This document shows positions 44,044-56,610 of a stretch of 64,000 nucleotides of DNA, piece after piece. Below the pieces are notes generated by a model. The model was not told the DNA's origin and searched no databases. It saw only the letters and a list, made by a program, of their open reading frames with translations. Position numbers and translations under genes: made by a program. Positions within the stretch are counted from its first letter, which is position 1. Every line of letters starts with the position of its first letter. This DNA comes from Pyropia haitanensis (lineage: Eukaryota; Rhodophyta; Bangiophyceae; Bangiales; Bangiaceae), in contig SDUX01000004.1 of the NCBI GenBank assembly GCA_008729055.1, positions 4,976,559 through 5,040,558 on the forward strand, read 5' to 3'.

Positions 44044-44625
44044 CGCCGCGGCCGCCGCGTCGAGCGCCCCCTCCACCGCGGTGAGGTCGGTGAGCGTCAG
44101 GCCGCCCGCCGGCACGCCGCCGCCGTCGCCGCCACCGCCCGCCGCGGCGGGCGCGGCGGCGACTAGCCCCGCCGCCACCGCCGCGGGCGCGTCGGCGGGG
44201 AGGAGCAGCGGCGGCGGCGGCGCCGTGTCGGCCCAGCAGGGGCCATCCAGCAGCCCGCCAAAGGGCTCATAGCCGCCGCCACCACCCCCACCACCACCAC
44301 CGCCGCCGCCGCCGCCACCACCGCCGCCACCGCCACCGCCGCTACCGCCACCGCCGTCGGCGGCGGCGACAAACGCGGTCGGGGGCAGCGGCGGCAGCGC
44401 CGCCGCGGCGGCCCCGTCGAGCAGGTGCTCCGTGTCGAGCAGCAGCGGCCCGGCGCCGGTGCCGAGGTCGACCGTCGCGGCGGGCGGCGACGCGGGCAGC
44501 GCGCCGACGGTGGCCGCGGCGGCGGCCGGGGCGACGAGCTCCTCGTCGGGGGAGGGCAGGTAGAGGACCTTGTTAAAGGCGCTGAGGTCGACGTTGGCCC
44601 AGTCCATCACCCCCCCGCCATCCAT
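42282..44625 (-). CDS. Cys-rich zinc-finger protein, zf-4CXXC_R1-like, frame break at a C/G run
   Basis: The start at 44625 gives MDGGGVMDWANVDLSAFNKVLYLP, an acidic, hydrophobic N-terminus resembling an activation segment. Poly-Ala/Gly regions follow with conserved-looking islands YEPFGGLLDGPCWADTAP, DLPILDWSAALGPAREAFV and PPPKRRSLSSPRGVMELM (a possible nuclear signal). The frame then shifts at the 17-base run at 43833-43849. In the second frame come PSRGLPPAG, SVKRSLGGALAA, a QP hexanucleotide repeat, AKRIRKRGRSRK and a zinc module: FCHVCSRV, IVCANIRGGGCRKTVCERCF, WVCPHCADGDCPPRAQC. The Cys pattern C-x2-C, C-x7-C-x4-C-x2-C, C-x2-C-x4-C-x5-C resembles the 4CXXC_R1 finger of CDCA7/R1-type chromatin proteins, though RING/PHD-like fingers are an alternative. 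The real C-terminus is uncertain, because C/G runs near 42413-42440 could shift the frame again. Likely a nuclear chromatin or transcription protein. Confidence 0.6.
43341..43391. repeat. (GGCTGC)n hexanucleotide repeat
   Basis: About eight copies of GGCTGC. On the minus strand they encode a Pro-Gln dipeptide repeat in the zinc-finger protein. A GGC tract follows directly to about 43430, coding poly-Pro. Confidence 0.9.
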
Positions 44626-47600
44626 CGTGGGCAAACAAGACCGGTGATGGGGAACGAGGGGCGGGGGGGGGGGGGGGGGGGGGGGGGGGAGGGAAGACGA
44701 CGCACCCCACACCTGCGGCAGGATGGCGAACCGGGCCGGCGGTCGACGTCCCGGCGGCGGGGGTGCCCTTGGAGTGGACCTCGCCACCCGTTGGGAGAGG
44801 ACGTGAGAGCAAACGGAGCAGCGGAATGGAAAGGGTGGGGGAGCGGGGGGGGGGGGGGGGGTTGGGGACGACAAGGGAGCACGGCGTGTGGGAAGGGCGC
44901 AACGCCAGCCGCCGTATGTGCGACAAGAGGGGGGGGGGGGGGGGGGGAGGGGCGGGCACCGGCGGCGGGGGGGGGGACCGACGCCGACGGCGGCGGCGGC
45001 GTGTGTGCGGCAACGACGGCGGGCGGCGAGCAATTGGCTTGCCGTGCCCCACGGTCCGTCGACGGCGGCGGCGGCGGCGGCGGCGCCCACCGTCGCACAC
45101 CGGCGGCGGGTATTATACGCACACCCGCGGGTGGTCGGCCCGGCGGGGAGCGCCGCAGGGGGGGGGGGCCGCCGCCGCGCGCGGCAGCGCGCCGCGGCGG
45201 GCACACCCCCCCCCCCCCCCCCCCAGCGGGCGGCGCGCGGCCGCGGCGGCGGCGCTCCCCCCCCCCCCCAGCAGACCCCCCCACCCCCCCCCCGCTCTCC
45301 CCTCCCAGCCACCACCCCCCACCGACGGCAGACGCTGCCGCTGCCGCGGACGGCCGGCGGCGGCGTCGCCCGTTCCCCCCCCACGCCACGTTGGCGCGGG
45401 CGGCGCCCCGCCGCGCCCGCGCGGGTGGGCACCCACACCCGCGCACGGCCGACACCCCCGGCGGGCACCTCCACCCCCCCCCACCACCCCCCACCCCACG
45501 CCACGCCACGCCACCCCACCCCACCCCTCACCCCCCGCCCCCCTCTCCCGCGCCGTCCCCGCACCGCGGGCGCCCCGCTTGACACACCCACCCGGTGCGG
45601 GCGGGCGCGCGCCCGCACGCGCGCGCGGGCGGGCGGCCACCGCGGGGGGGGGGGGGGGGGAGAACCCCGCCGCCGCGTGGCGGCGGCGGCGGTGACGGCG
45701 GCGGCCGGCGGGCGGCGGGGACGGCGGGCGTGGTGGCGGTGGCGGTGGCGGTGGCGGCGGGGGGGGGGGGGGGCGCTCCCCGCAGCAGCGGTCCGTGCCG
45801 TGGGCGGCCGTCGCGGCGGGCGGGACGCGGCGGTGGGGGGTGGCGGCGGCGGCGGTGGTGGTGGGGGGGGTGGCGGTGGCAGCGGCGGCGGGGGGGGGGG
45901 GGGCGTTCGCCGCAGCAGCGGTCCGTGCCGTGGGCGGCCGTCACGGCGGGCGGCACGCGGCGGGACGCGGCGGGACGCGGCGGCACGCGGCGGCCGGCGT
46001 CGCGGCGGGTGCCTCCACGACGGCTCGGCGCGCGGCGGCGGCGGCCGCCGCCGCACCGTGGCGGCGGCGCCGCGGGCACGCCGCGACCGACCCGCCGCGG
46101 CGGCGCCGCGCCGCGGCGGCCGCGGCGGCGGCCGCCGCGGCGGCGCGCGCAGGGCGGCCGAGCCGTCGCGGCGGCCGCGCAGCGGGCGAGAGGGGTGTGC
46201 GCCCATGGGCGGCGGGCCGGCCGGCCGGCCGGCCGGCGCTCCCCCCGCAGCGCGGCGGCGGCCAGTCCCCCCCCTCCCGCGCCGCCTCCCCCCGCCCCCC
46301 CCCCCACAGCCGGGCGGCACGCCGCCGCGGCGGTGACAGCACCGCAGACACGGGGCGGCATAGTGGCGGCGGCGGCGGCGGCGGCGGGGGGGGGGTGGGG
46401 GGCGGCACACCCCTACACAGCCGCCGCGGCGGGGGGGGTGGGGGGGGGGGGGGGGGGGGAAGCCCACCGCCCCGCCGCGCCCCGCTGCCGCTGCGGGGAG
46501 CGGCCGCCACCCCACGCGCCGCCGCGGCGGCCGCCCGCGCCGCCGCCGCCGGTGGCGCGCCACGTCGTGGGCGGCGTGCCGTGACGGTGGTGGTGGTGGT
46601 GGGGGGGGGGGGGGGGGGGGGAAGGTTGAGGTGGGGGGGGGGGGGGAGGGGCGGAAGCGGAGGCACGGGTGCAAGACGGCGGGGGTGCCCGGCGGGTGGG
46701 GGGGCGGGAGGGGGGGGGGGGGGGGGGAAGGGAGAGGGGGGGTGGTGCCGCCTCGCCACGCGCGCACGCGGCGGCCCCCCCCCCCCCGTCCCGTCCGCCG
46801 CCCGCGGCTCGGCGGCAGCGCGGGACGCCGCGGCCGGCCGGCCGGCCGGCCGGCCGCCGCGTCGCGGCCGCAGTGCGCCCCGCGGGGACGCCGCCGGCGG
46901 GCGGCCACGCGACGGCCGCCGCGGGCGGCCACGCGTCGCGAGGCGGCCGCCGCCGCCGCGCGGGACCGCCGCCGCGGCGTGGTGGTGACCGCCGCCGCGG
47001 CGGCGGCGGTGGTGGTGGTGACGGCGGGGACGGCGGCGGCGGCGGTGGGGGGGGAGCGCCGTTCCCCACCCGCGGGGGGTCCCGCGCGTGCGCGGGGGGG
47101 GGGTCTGCTGGGCGACCCACACGGCGGGCGGCTGGCGTTTAGGGTAGGGATCCTTGCAAACCGCTGGGGTGTGGGTGGGTGGAGGGGGTAGGGGGGGGGA
47201 TGGCAAGGGCGATGGGGTACGGCACGCGTGCCTGCGTCCCGCGACGGCCGACGCACCGGGCCGGGCGGATGGGCCGCCGCCACGGGAGGGCGGCGACCGA
47301 CGCCTCGCGAGGGGCTACCACCCCCGTGGACCTCGTGGGCGCGCGCCGGTGGCGGCGAGGCGAGGCGGCCGAGGGGGGAGCCGCGCCGCAGCGGGCATCT
47401 GCCAATATGGGGGGGGAGGGCGGCGGGTGCACGGCAGCGGGGAAGGGAGGGGGGGGGAGGGCGGAAAGGGGGGGGGGAGGAGGCTACTAGTAACTAGGAG
47501 GGGGGGGGGGGGGGGGTGCCCACGGGAGACCCGGCCGAGCGTGACCGCCGTGCGTGGCGCGCCGCCGCCCCCCCCCCCCCCCCCCGCGCGCCGCGCAGAC

Positions 47601-49330
47601 CGCCAGCAGCAGCGCGCCACGCCGTCGGCAGACGCCGACGCGCGCCGCCCGGCCGCGCCGCGGGCGGCCGCGGCGGCGGCGCGCCCGACCGGCGGCGCGG
47701 TTGGGGGGGGGGGGGGGGGGGGCACCGACCCGGCCTGCGGTGGCGGCGGATCTACCGTGGAGGGGGGAGGCGGGCGGGGGTGGCGGCGCCCTGTGTTGCC
47801 ACGGGCGGGTGGTCGGTCGGTCGCTGCCGGCGTGTCCCGCGTGGGGTGGGTGGGGGGGGGGGGGGGGGGGGGGGGGGGAGGGGCCCACGCACGGCTCGCC
47901 ACGACGCCGACCCGCGGCGGGCCCGCGGGGGGTGGCGGCCGCCGGGCGGCCGCGGCGGCCGCGGCGAGTGCCACGCCGCGCGCGGCGCGGCGCGGCGCGG
48001 CGCGGCGGCCGGCGGCGGCGGCGGGCCGAGCGGCAGCATGCAAACCAACAGCGGGGGGCTGGGTGGGCCACCCACCCCCCCCCCCCACGTAACACCGTCC
48101 GTGCCGTGCGTGCACCTCGACCGCTGCGGCCGAGTGGCGCCGCCGCCACCGCCGCTGGGCGGCCGCGGAATCGAGCCCCACCGCCGCGGCTCTAGTAGCG
48201 GGACGGGCGTGCGAGTGGGGGGGGTGTGCCGCCGCGCCGCGCGCCCCCACCCCCTCCATCCCGTCGCGGCGCGCCCGCGGCGCGCCCGGCGTGGCCGCGT
48301 CGTCCACACCCCACCTCCGCCGCCGTCACCACCACCACCATCACCACGGCCCCCCCCCAAAAAAAAACCAGGACCACGGACGCCCCCCCCCCCAGCAGCG
48401 TGCCGGCAACGCCACCGCCCCCATGGCCGCCTCCCCCACACCCGCCGGGCGGCAAACAGACGGGCGGGGACGGCGCCGCAACGGCCGCCGCGCGGGGGGT
48501 GTCTGCACGCGGACGGTGGGGCGGCAACGGCGGCGGCGGCGGCGGCGGCGGCGGTGGGGGGGGGGGCGGCGGCGGCGTGTTGGCGGCCGCCGCCGCGGCC
48601 GCGGCTGCGGTCTGTGGCGGGGCGGGTGCCACGGACGGGCGTGCACCCGCGGCCGCGGGACGCGCCGGCGGTGGCGGCGTGACGGGGTTGGCGGTGGGGG
48701 GGGGGGGGAGGGGGGGGGACCACCGCCGCCGCCGTGCCTGGACGGCCGCCCCCGCCGCCGCACGCGGGCCTCGCGCCGTGGCCACCAGCGTGACGCCGCC
48801 CCCGGGGCCGCCACGATCCCGCGCGGCGCCAGACCCCCGCGGGGGGAGCGACGCGGCCGCCGCCGCCACAGCCGGGGCGGCGGCGGTGGAGCAGCCGCTC
48901 GGTGCCCCCCCCCCTCCCTTCCACCCCCCGAGTTCCTCCTTCCCCCGCTGGCGTGGGTGGCTGCCCACCGACCAACCCAGTCTCCCGCGTGTGGCTTGCG
49001 CGGCTGTCGCCCTGCCGCTGCCCACCCGCCGCCCGCCCGCCACCCGCCGCGCCGTCGCCGCCGTCCCTCCCCGCGGGTGCCGGTGGCGCGGCGGCGTCGG
49101 TCATCGTGTGGCGTGGGCGGCGGCCGGGGGGGGGGGGGGCAGGCGGCAGACGGCGCGCGCGGGATGGGCCATCCCCAGAGGATGATCTCGGTGGGGGGGG
49201 GGGGGGGAGCGAGCGCGGGCGTGTCCTCGATGGGTCGTGCGTGTGCGCTGGCTGGGGTGGGTGCGACGGAGCTCTTGCCGCCCCTTCCCCCCCCCCCCCC
49301 CCCCCGCCGCCCCCTGGGTGTCCTCCCGCC
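44626..49330. other. G/C-run-dominated DNA, no gene seen
   Basis: The segment is packed with G or C runs, some close to or above 20 bases (for example near 44660, 46440 and 47855), GGCC and GCGG simple repeats, and GGC tracts. Open frames longer than 700 codons occur on both strands, but only because stop codons are rare at this composition. The sequence is unlikely to be reliable in run length. Confidence 0.55.
45782..45965. repeat. tandem duplication, ~130-bp period
   Basis: A block beginning GCAGCAGCGGTCCGTGCCGT occurs at 45782 and again at 45912 with one substitution in the next 40 bases. A 10-bp GACGCGGCGG repeat follows the second copy (45955-45990). Confidence 0.8.
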
Positions 49331-52300
49331 TGGGCAGTTGCATCCCCAATCCCGCTGCCGCGGCCAGAGGCTGAGCATGGCTGCTCGCCGTGGGGAGGGA
49401 CAGAAGGGACGCGCCTCGCGCGGGCAGTCACCAAAACCACCGGCCAGGGGGAGCCCCCTACTCGACGTCTCCCCACTCCCCCCCCAGACGAGCAGCGAGC
49501 GGCGGCCCGGAGCGGCGGCGGAGGCGGCACCGACGTTGCACAGACGGCCGCCGCCGCCGCCGGCGCGGCCTTTCCCAGCCGACCGCGGCGGCCAGACGCG
49601 GCGGCGGCCTCGGCTGCCGCCGCCGCGGCTGGTCGGCCCGCCTCCCGCCCGCCGCCGCCGCGGGTGGAGCCGCGCCCGCCCGCCGCCGCCCGCCGCTCTG
49701 CTCGCCCGCGCGTCTGGCGGTGCGCGCCAACGACGCCGAGCCGGCGGCCGCCGCCGTCGCCGCCGCTGCCGCCGCCGCTGCGGCCCGACGCCCGACGCCC
49801 GCCACTCCCCGACGTTGCACGCCACTCCTGGTGTGACGTTGGTGCCGTGTGTGCGGCGGGGAACAGGAGGTGGCGCGGGACGGGACGCGGCCTGTGCCTA
49901 CCGACGGTGGGTGGCGGGGCGGAGAGCGGGCGCGGGGGGAGGTTCATCCTCGATGGGGCGCCTCGAAAGAAAAGAGGAAAAAAAAACAGGAAAGTAGTGG
50001 GTGCGTGGCGAGAGCCACGGCCCTGGCGGGGTGCTTGCACGGAGGGTGGCACGACACGGGCGGAGCGACGCTCCGCCGGGAGCGGCGCCCCCAGTTCCCT
50101 CACCATGCTGCCCCACACCTCCCGCTGCTACCGCTACCGCGGGGCGGGCTGGACCCCGCCGTGTCGCGGGCCGCCGCGGACCCGTCGTGCGCCGCCGCCA
50201 CTGCCCACGCCCGCGAGTCATTGTCCAAAAGCGGGACGACCGGCCTCGGCAGCCGCACCGTCGGCGGCGCAGTGCGCGGCTGCGGCGTGGCACACCCGCG
50301 CCGAGGCCCGACCGCACGGCCGACACGCGGGACCCAAACCGGGGCTGCCCACGTGGTGCGGCGGCTTGGTGACCGACGCGCAAGTGCCGACCCGCGTGCC
50401 GCACAGGCGGGCACCGAGGGGCAGGCACGGACCGCCACTAGCCGCTCTCGACAGCCGCGCCGCCCCTCCGCGTTTGTGTGTCGCTGGTCGCGTCCAACAC
50501 CGCATCGCTTTGGCGCGCGACGGCCGCAGGGACTGGTCCCACCCTCGTTGTCGTCCCCCTCCCTCGTCTCCTTCCCCGCTCGCCGTCGCCCATCTGGTGG
50601 GGGTGATCTCCCTCGGGCGCTCACGCAACTGGCGGGCACTGCCGCGGAGCGTCGGCAGCCGCGCGCCGCGGTTGAGAGACGAGGGTGGTGTTGACGCTAC
50701 GCATCCCTCGCTCCCGACCGCCTCTCACTCTCGGTTGCCTACATAGACTGCCAACCCGTGCCAGTCTGCGCGCATGCCTCGATGCGGCACACAAGCTGCG
50801 GTGCCACGACCTGGCAGCGTCACGGCACTCTCAAGTAGTGGCACACTGTTTTGTCGTGCCATATCATGGCAGCGTCATGGCACGGCCATGCCGTAGCACA
50901 CGGACCAGTCACGGGGTCAGCGACATTCTGCCCAGTTCACAGCGGTGGGGGGCATCAACGGCGCAGCAGCGCGTGGCCGGCGACGGCGCCGACAGAGGCG
51001 GAGAATCACGGTGGGGTCGTTGTTGGCTCCTCAGGGGAGGTGCCTGCCGGCACCAGCGTGGCGTCGGCGCGTCGCCTCGGCTTCAGCCACACCAAAGCCT
51101 GTCGTTCGTCCATAGCGGGTCGGACTCTTATGCCGGGGACTGTGGCAGCGTCTTGATGAGAAGCGGCGGTGACACAGCACGACGTCGGGACCCCACATGC
51201 TCAAGCTTTCTGTTCCAGCATCCCCGCGTCGTGTTCCGTTGCGTCTCACCCTGTCCTGTTTGTGTTTTGGTCAACATCCGCCCTTGTTCCGCTCAGCATC
51301 TTTCTCCGTCCGACGTGTCGCCAAATACCTCGAGGCTGCGGGACGTCACACGCTCGCGCACCAACCATTTGCTGTCGTGGGCTATACGCCTCACGTGCCG
51401 GTACGCTCTGTTGTAGCATGGCCGTGACCGGCAGCGGCGTCTCCTCCTCTCGTGCTCACATCTTGTGGGTGGACGTCCTAGCTCCACGCCGCTGCTGCTA
51501 TCGTCCGGCTGTTGACCGTCCAAGTCCCGTCGGCTGGTTGGCGCATGATACAAGTAAGTGGTCGTCCCCCCCACCTTTCCCCGCTCATCTTCTTTTCCTT
51601 GCTGTGGCAGCTCAATTCCACTCAGACCACAGACTGCCTGTATGTCGTGTCACGAGTGCAACGGAGCGGCGGCAGTCTTCGTATCGCAGCCAATGCCGTC
51701 TTTCGTTTCCTTTGAACCGTTGTACGGGCACATAGGCCGCAGTTTCTCTCCGGACGGAGGACCACCCATTGCATTTCCCCCCTCGCTCCTCTTTCGCGAC
51801 GCCGCGACGTTTCACGTGCCGCGACACCCCATGGTGCTCTCTATTAGCTGACGGTTTGGAATTGCATGGGAACCGCCGCGGAGGATCCTGTGGCGGCGTG
51901 AACCACTCGAGGAGGGGTGTCAACCCCGAGTCGAGCAGCAGTGGGTGGACGGGCGGCGCCCCGACGAGAGGCGCGTGGCCAACTCAAAGTCTAGGTTGGT
52001 TGTGGTTGCAGCTCATGCGGTAGAAGCACGCTCGCGCTGACCGAGAGTGTGTGTGAGCTGGCTATTACTGGCACTGATGGTAGCGACACAGCGGTACCGT
52101 GTTCATGGGTAGACGAGACGGATGTGGCTGTGTGAAGAGGATTCGTGCCTTGCTCTCCGCCCTGCAGACAGCGTCGACTCCCGCTCCAACCCTCAACCAC
52201 AGAGCGCCCCTGCGTCTGAGGGAGAAGGGTCGGCAGGCAGCGGACAGCGTCGAAGCGGTGCGCTCACCCACGAGTAGACGTGAGCGGGATCTTCCCAAGC

Positions 52301-52589
52301 CACTGTGGTGTCCGCGCCTGAGGGTGTGGTCAACAGATCCGGTGGGAGTGCGTGGCTGCGCTGCGCATGCATTGACGAGCTGTGAGAATCACCACTCCAG
52401 CAGTTGCGGCGGTGTGTTGCGCCTGCCTGCTTGGAGGGGGGCCAGGGGGATGGGGGTGGAACGGCGGAATCGTCTGCCAATCGGTCACCGCTGCGGTGGC
52501 CAGCGGCGGGCTCTGTTTGTGTGGTTGGACGTGGTCGGAGGGTACTGCGAGCGTCAATGTGCAACGCGGGGCGGAGGGTCGTACTGGTA
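49331..52589. other. interior of inverted repeat, no gene seen
   Basis: The G/C runs fade after about 50 kb, and the sequence becomes ordinary mixed DNA. Frames up to 240 codons have no domains. Near 50810-50890 the phrase GGCAGCGTCA followed by C/TGGCAC occurs twice. The part 52190-52330 is the diverged inverted match of 40118-40255. Confidence 0.4.
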
Positions 52590-55281
52590 GCCAGCGTGTG
52601 GGCCCGTTGGAACGCGCAGTTGGACGTGGGGGTCCCGGCGCTGGGCGCAGGCTTGTCAGCACCTGGCAGACGCCAAAGAACGGCAGCGCCCCGTCATCGC
52701 TATCCACCACATCTTCCTTCGACGGGGGAGATGCGGCCACCTCACCAGCATGGAATCTGCGTCAGCGGGCAGCCGCCCTGTCCGGTTCGGGGTGACCTAT
52801 CTTTGCTGCACAGATATGCTGTCACACCATGTTCTTTTCGTGGACAGCAACCGCTGCTCCACAGATACTCCGCCGAACGTCGGCGCCGGTGGAGGCTCCA
52901 CCCGTGCGCCCCCCCCGCCTCCTGTCTGGAAGCCAGCTCGCGGTGGGACGCCCCAGACACCAAGAAATATCTACCGCACCTGCGACCACCCCTGGATACG
53001 CAGTCGTCGCGCACCCCAGCGCGTACGACGAGTGGCGGCGGTGGGCACGCCCGCGCGTGCGCGACCGGCGTGGGGTGCTTGCACTGCGTTTTCCGTCTGC
53101 GTGTGGGTGCGTCGGGCTCTGTGTGGGTGCGTCGGGCTCTGTGTGGGTGGGGTATTCCGAGGCCGACGCCTGAGCTCGGTCATGACCAGGCTTGATAAAA
53201 TCTGGGTTGCGCGAGAACCGTTGTCGGATGGTCGACCACAGCATAGGTTGGCTGCGGCGAGGTGCAGGCAGCTGTGTCCTCGACGGCGGCCCGCCGTATC
53301 CCAGCTCGGTCCGCCGGGGCACTCACCGGTTGGCTCACGCCACGAGGCTCACAGAGTGCCGGCTGCTAGCTCACCCGGCCGTCCTCCGTCGCTCTGAAAA
53401 GGGGTGCGGCTTGTCCCCCAGGCGGAGGGGGGGGGGGGGGTGAGTGAAGAGTGAGTGACGGCGGCAATTGAAGACAGGTCACGGCGTGCGCGAGGTGGCG
53501 GGCAGAGCAAGAGGCACGCGCACCGCGGGATCCGCGAAGCGCTTCGCCACTCGCGTCCCCCCCGTCAACAACGACGCCGGAGATCCGCGGCGTGCACGGA
53601 TCCAAGAGATCCGGAGCGGGCGTGCATCCCAAGATCCAGAAGGACCAACATCCAACATCCAATACCCCAGCAAAATCTTGTTGACGTGAGAGCGTCACGA
53701 GAGATCTCCTCGGACAGCTCGGGCCGCGGCCCGACGCATTCACGCGCCGGCCATCGAACTGATAGCGGTAGCGGGATGGCCGGGCTGGGTCAAGCCGGGT
53801 CGGCCGGTGTCCCGGCTCCTGTGTGGCGTCACCTGCGGCGCCGCAGAACGCCGGTGTCGCCGTTGTGTTTGCGACGTGGTGCGCCGAGCCGCGGGCTGGG
53901 TCGGCGATGGCAGTGGCGCTAGGCCACCGCCCGAGCCGCGGTGGTCACTGCGGCTCTCGTGGTGTTGTGAGACCACGAGTGCCCCAGTCCCACCGGCCGC
54001 GGGACGTCGACGTGACACGGGGAGGCGGGCACATGAGCGGCGTGTTCTGGCTGCAGACGGCCACCTTCACTGTTGAGTGTGAGGGCGGGACACGACTGCC
54101 GCTCTCCGCGGAGTGTCAGCGGTCGGGGGGTGTTCAGGGACCGCGACGTGGTGGTGTTCCAACAGCTACCGCTGCGCCGCGGCCGGCAGCCGCGCTGTGA
54201 CGGGAGGGGGGAGGGGGGTACATCGCACCGGCACACGCGCTGAGGGGGGGCGGTGCGGATGGGTGGACGAGCGGCCAGCCGTTGTGTGTGGGGCCGCGTG
54301 TGCATCGTTCAGTCCTCACAAGGAGCGCGCCGCCGGTAATGCAGCGTCGTGGTGCACGCACCCGCTGATGGCGGACAGTGGGGCGCATGGATTGACAGGG
54401 GAAGGGAGGAGGGGAAGACGGACAAAGAGGGATCCATCAACATTGGGAGGCTGCGTGACGCGCAGGGCGAGGGGGACGTGGGTGACTTACCACTTGTCCT
54501 CTCCTCGTCGTCCGCCCGGCCCCCCCTCCGTCCAGTATCCCGTTTCCCCCACCTTGCCCCCCCCCGCCCCCGTCTGACACTACACTCATGGGAAGGTGCG
54601 CTGTCAATTTGACAGCCCCATAGCACAGCCTCGGTCTCACTGACTGCGGCACGGGCAGCACTGACGACCGCACACGTTGCCCGCTCAAACAGGGACACAA
54701 CGAGAGAGGGGGACACACCCCTCGCTGCCTTGGCGACGCTAGCTACAAGGCGCATCGCCTAGCAGAGGGGGGCGGGGACACAGGAACGGTGGTCGGTCTG
54801 GCCAGCTGGCCTTGACCGCTGCCTGAGCCTCGTGGACCCAGTCGGGGCGCGGGGACGGCGGCGGCGGACGCGCTGCCGCTGGCTGGCGTTGCAGACGCCG
54901 TGTCCCCCGATGGCCAGCGTTTCGGCAGTGGGCGGGTCCACGAGCCGGGGTAGGATGCACCGCCGGCTCGGCGGCTCTGGTCTGGAGAGCGGCCTGCTCG
55001 CCACGACGGGGTTGCTGCGGACAGATCACCAATGGCAGGAGCTCACAAACTTCACGCGGCTGATTCTTCGTTGTCGGTCTCGAGTGGACGCTACCAGGGG
55101 TCCCACAGATCAGATTCGACGAGGCGGATTTTCATGTTGTGTGGCGGAGCGCGTGCCAGGTCGGTCCCACCGGTGCATCCCCGCTCGCACGTGTGTCAAC
55201 ACGTGCCGATGGCGGCCAAGAGGAGGTGTGGAACGCGGCTCGGTCTTGGAGCGTGAGGGCCAGATATCGAAGGTGGGCCTT
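52590..55281 (-). repeat. right arm of 2.7-kb inverted repeat
   Basis: Reverse complement of 37178-39868 with scattered substitutions. The inner boundary is sharp: after GGGCCCACACGCTGGC the left arm continues CAAACC and the right arm TACCAG. The outer boundary is also sharp at AAGGCCCACC. Confidence 0.95.
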
Positions 55282-56610
55282 CGACCGCCGTCGGCTCACC
55301 CCCCAACTGCCACGTGGGCGGCGCTACGAGACTGACACGGTCTCGTCGGAGGCGAGCCCTTCGGGATTGACCGCGCATACGGTCCGTCCGTCAGCACGTG
55401 ACTGAGATATGCCCCACCAGACCGGCCACGTTTGACGTGTGGCGGCCGGCGTCTGCTGGTGGTGGTCCGTGTGCTGCTGCCGTCGGCCATGGTGTATACA
55501 CGACACGGGCGCACACGGGGGGGCGATCAAGACGGACCGGCGGCGGCAGCAGGCGTGGGTATCAGCGGAGGCAGAGGGGGGGAGCAGAGTTAGGAGCGGC
55601 CGGCCACCAGGGCTGGCAGCCCCCCACGCTAGTGCAGTGGTCAAAACGCTGCGGTCAAGAAGAGGGCCAAGGGACGATTGGGGGGAGGGGGAGGGTCGTT
55701 TGGACAGTCACAACCTTGGCCACCGTTCACTGGTCGCGCACCCAGCCTGCCGGTCGGCCATCGGGAGCGCCGACCGCCGCTACCCCAGCGCGCACGAGCA
55801 GTGGCAATAAGGGTCTACGTGCCAAGGAGAACAAAAAAAAACCTGTTTTTTCTGCATTTGTTGGGGATCGCACCATCCACTGAGGGACAGGCCACGCCAG
55901 AGGCGTGACGGGTCTGGCCTGGACGCGAGGTTGTTTGCTGTCTGCTATGCCGCCAGCGCGTCTACCTCATCTGTCGAGAGAAGCTGTATGATCAGCAACG
56001 GGGGGAGGGCGGGGAGAGGGGGAGGGGGAGGACTCTCGGACTGCTCGGCACCATGATCCGGGTCGCGTCGGGCTCTCCCCGCAGCACGGCTGCTCGCGGG
56101 CGCAAGGGCGTGGCGACTGCAAAGAGGGCTGCTGCCGCCCGTGGGCAGTCTCCGCCACGTCCACGATGCCCTCCACCACGGCCGCCGCCGCCCTACCCGG
56201 CGGAAAGCCTCGGTAGCCTTGGACACGCACCAAGACCCGAACGGCTCGGCGGCTGACGACTGTCGGTGTGTGCTGTCCGTCGCGCTCTGCGCCTGTGGCG
56301 GAGCGCTGCTGGTGGGCGGACGAGGGGGGGCAGAAGAGGGGGGGGGGGTTGGGGGGGGGGAGGGGGGTGGCGCCACCTCAAGTTGGACGACGCTGCTGGA
56401 CCCCAAACAAGAAGAGGAGCGTCTCGACATAATTTCCATTTTTCTGGGAACATAAGGAAATCGACGTCAATCCCAATCAACATTCAACACAATATCGCAA
56501 GTTTGGGGTCTCAAACGGAAAGTAGGGACGGAAGATCGAGCGATTCACGGCGCGGAGGGGGGCTGTGGAAGATACAGGAGCAGACGCCACTGCGGTGGGT
56601 TTGATCACTG

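Noticed and set aside
42790..47283. 1497-codon open frame on the minus strand
   Set aside because: Only the part downstream of 44625 overlaps the zinc-finger gene; the rest is Arg/Pro/Gly noise made possible by a lack of stop codons in extreme GC DNA.
47752..50118. 788-codon minus-strand frame in G/C-run DNA
   Set aside because: No domain, composition equal to that of random GC-rich sequence, and crosses unreliable homopolymers.
51554..51610. Perfect-looking 57-base intron (AAGTAAGT...TGGCAG)
   Set aside because: Neither flank carries a convincing coding frame: the upstream frame hits a stop within about 15 codons, so it is most likely chance.
55945..56439. 164-codon minus-strand frame starting with ATG
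   Set aside because: Pro/Ser/Ala/Arg-rich, no domain, and overlaps an equally open plus-strand frame.
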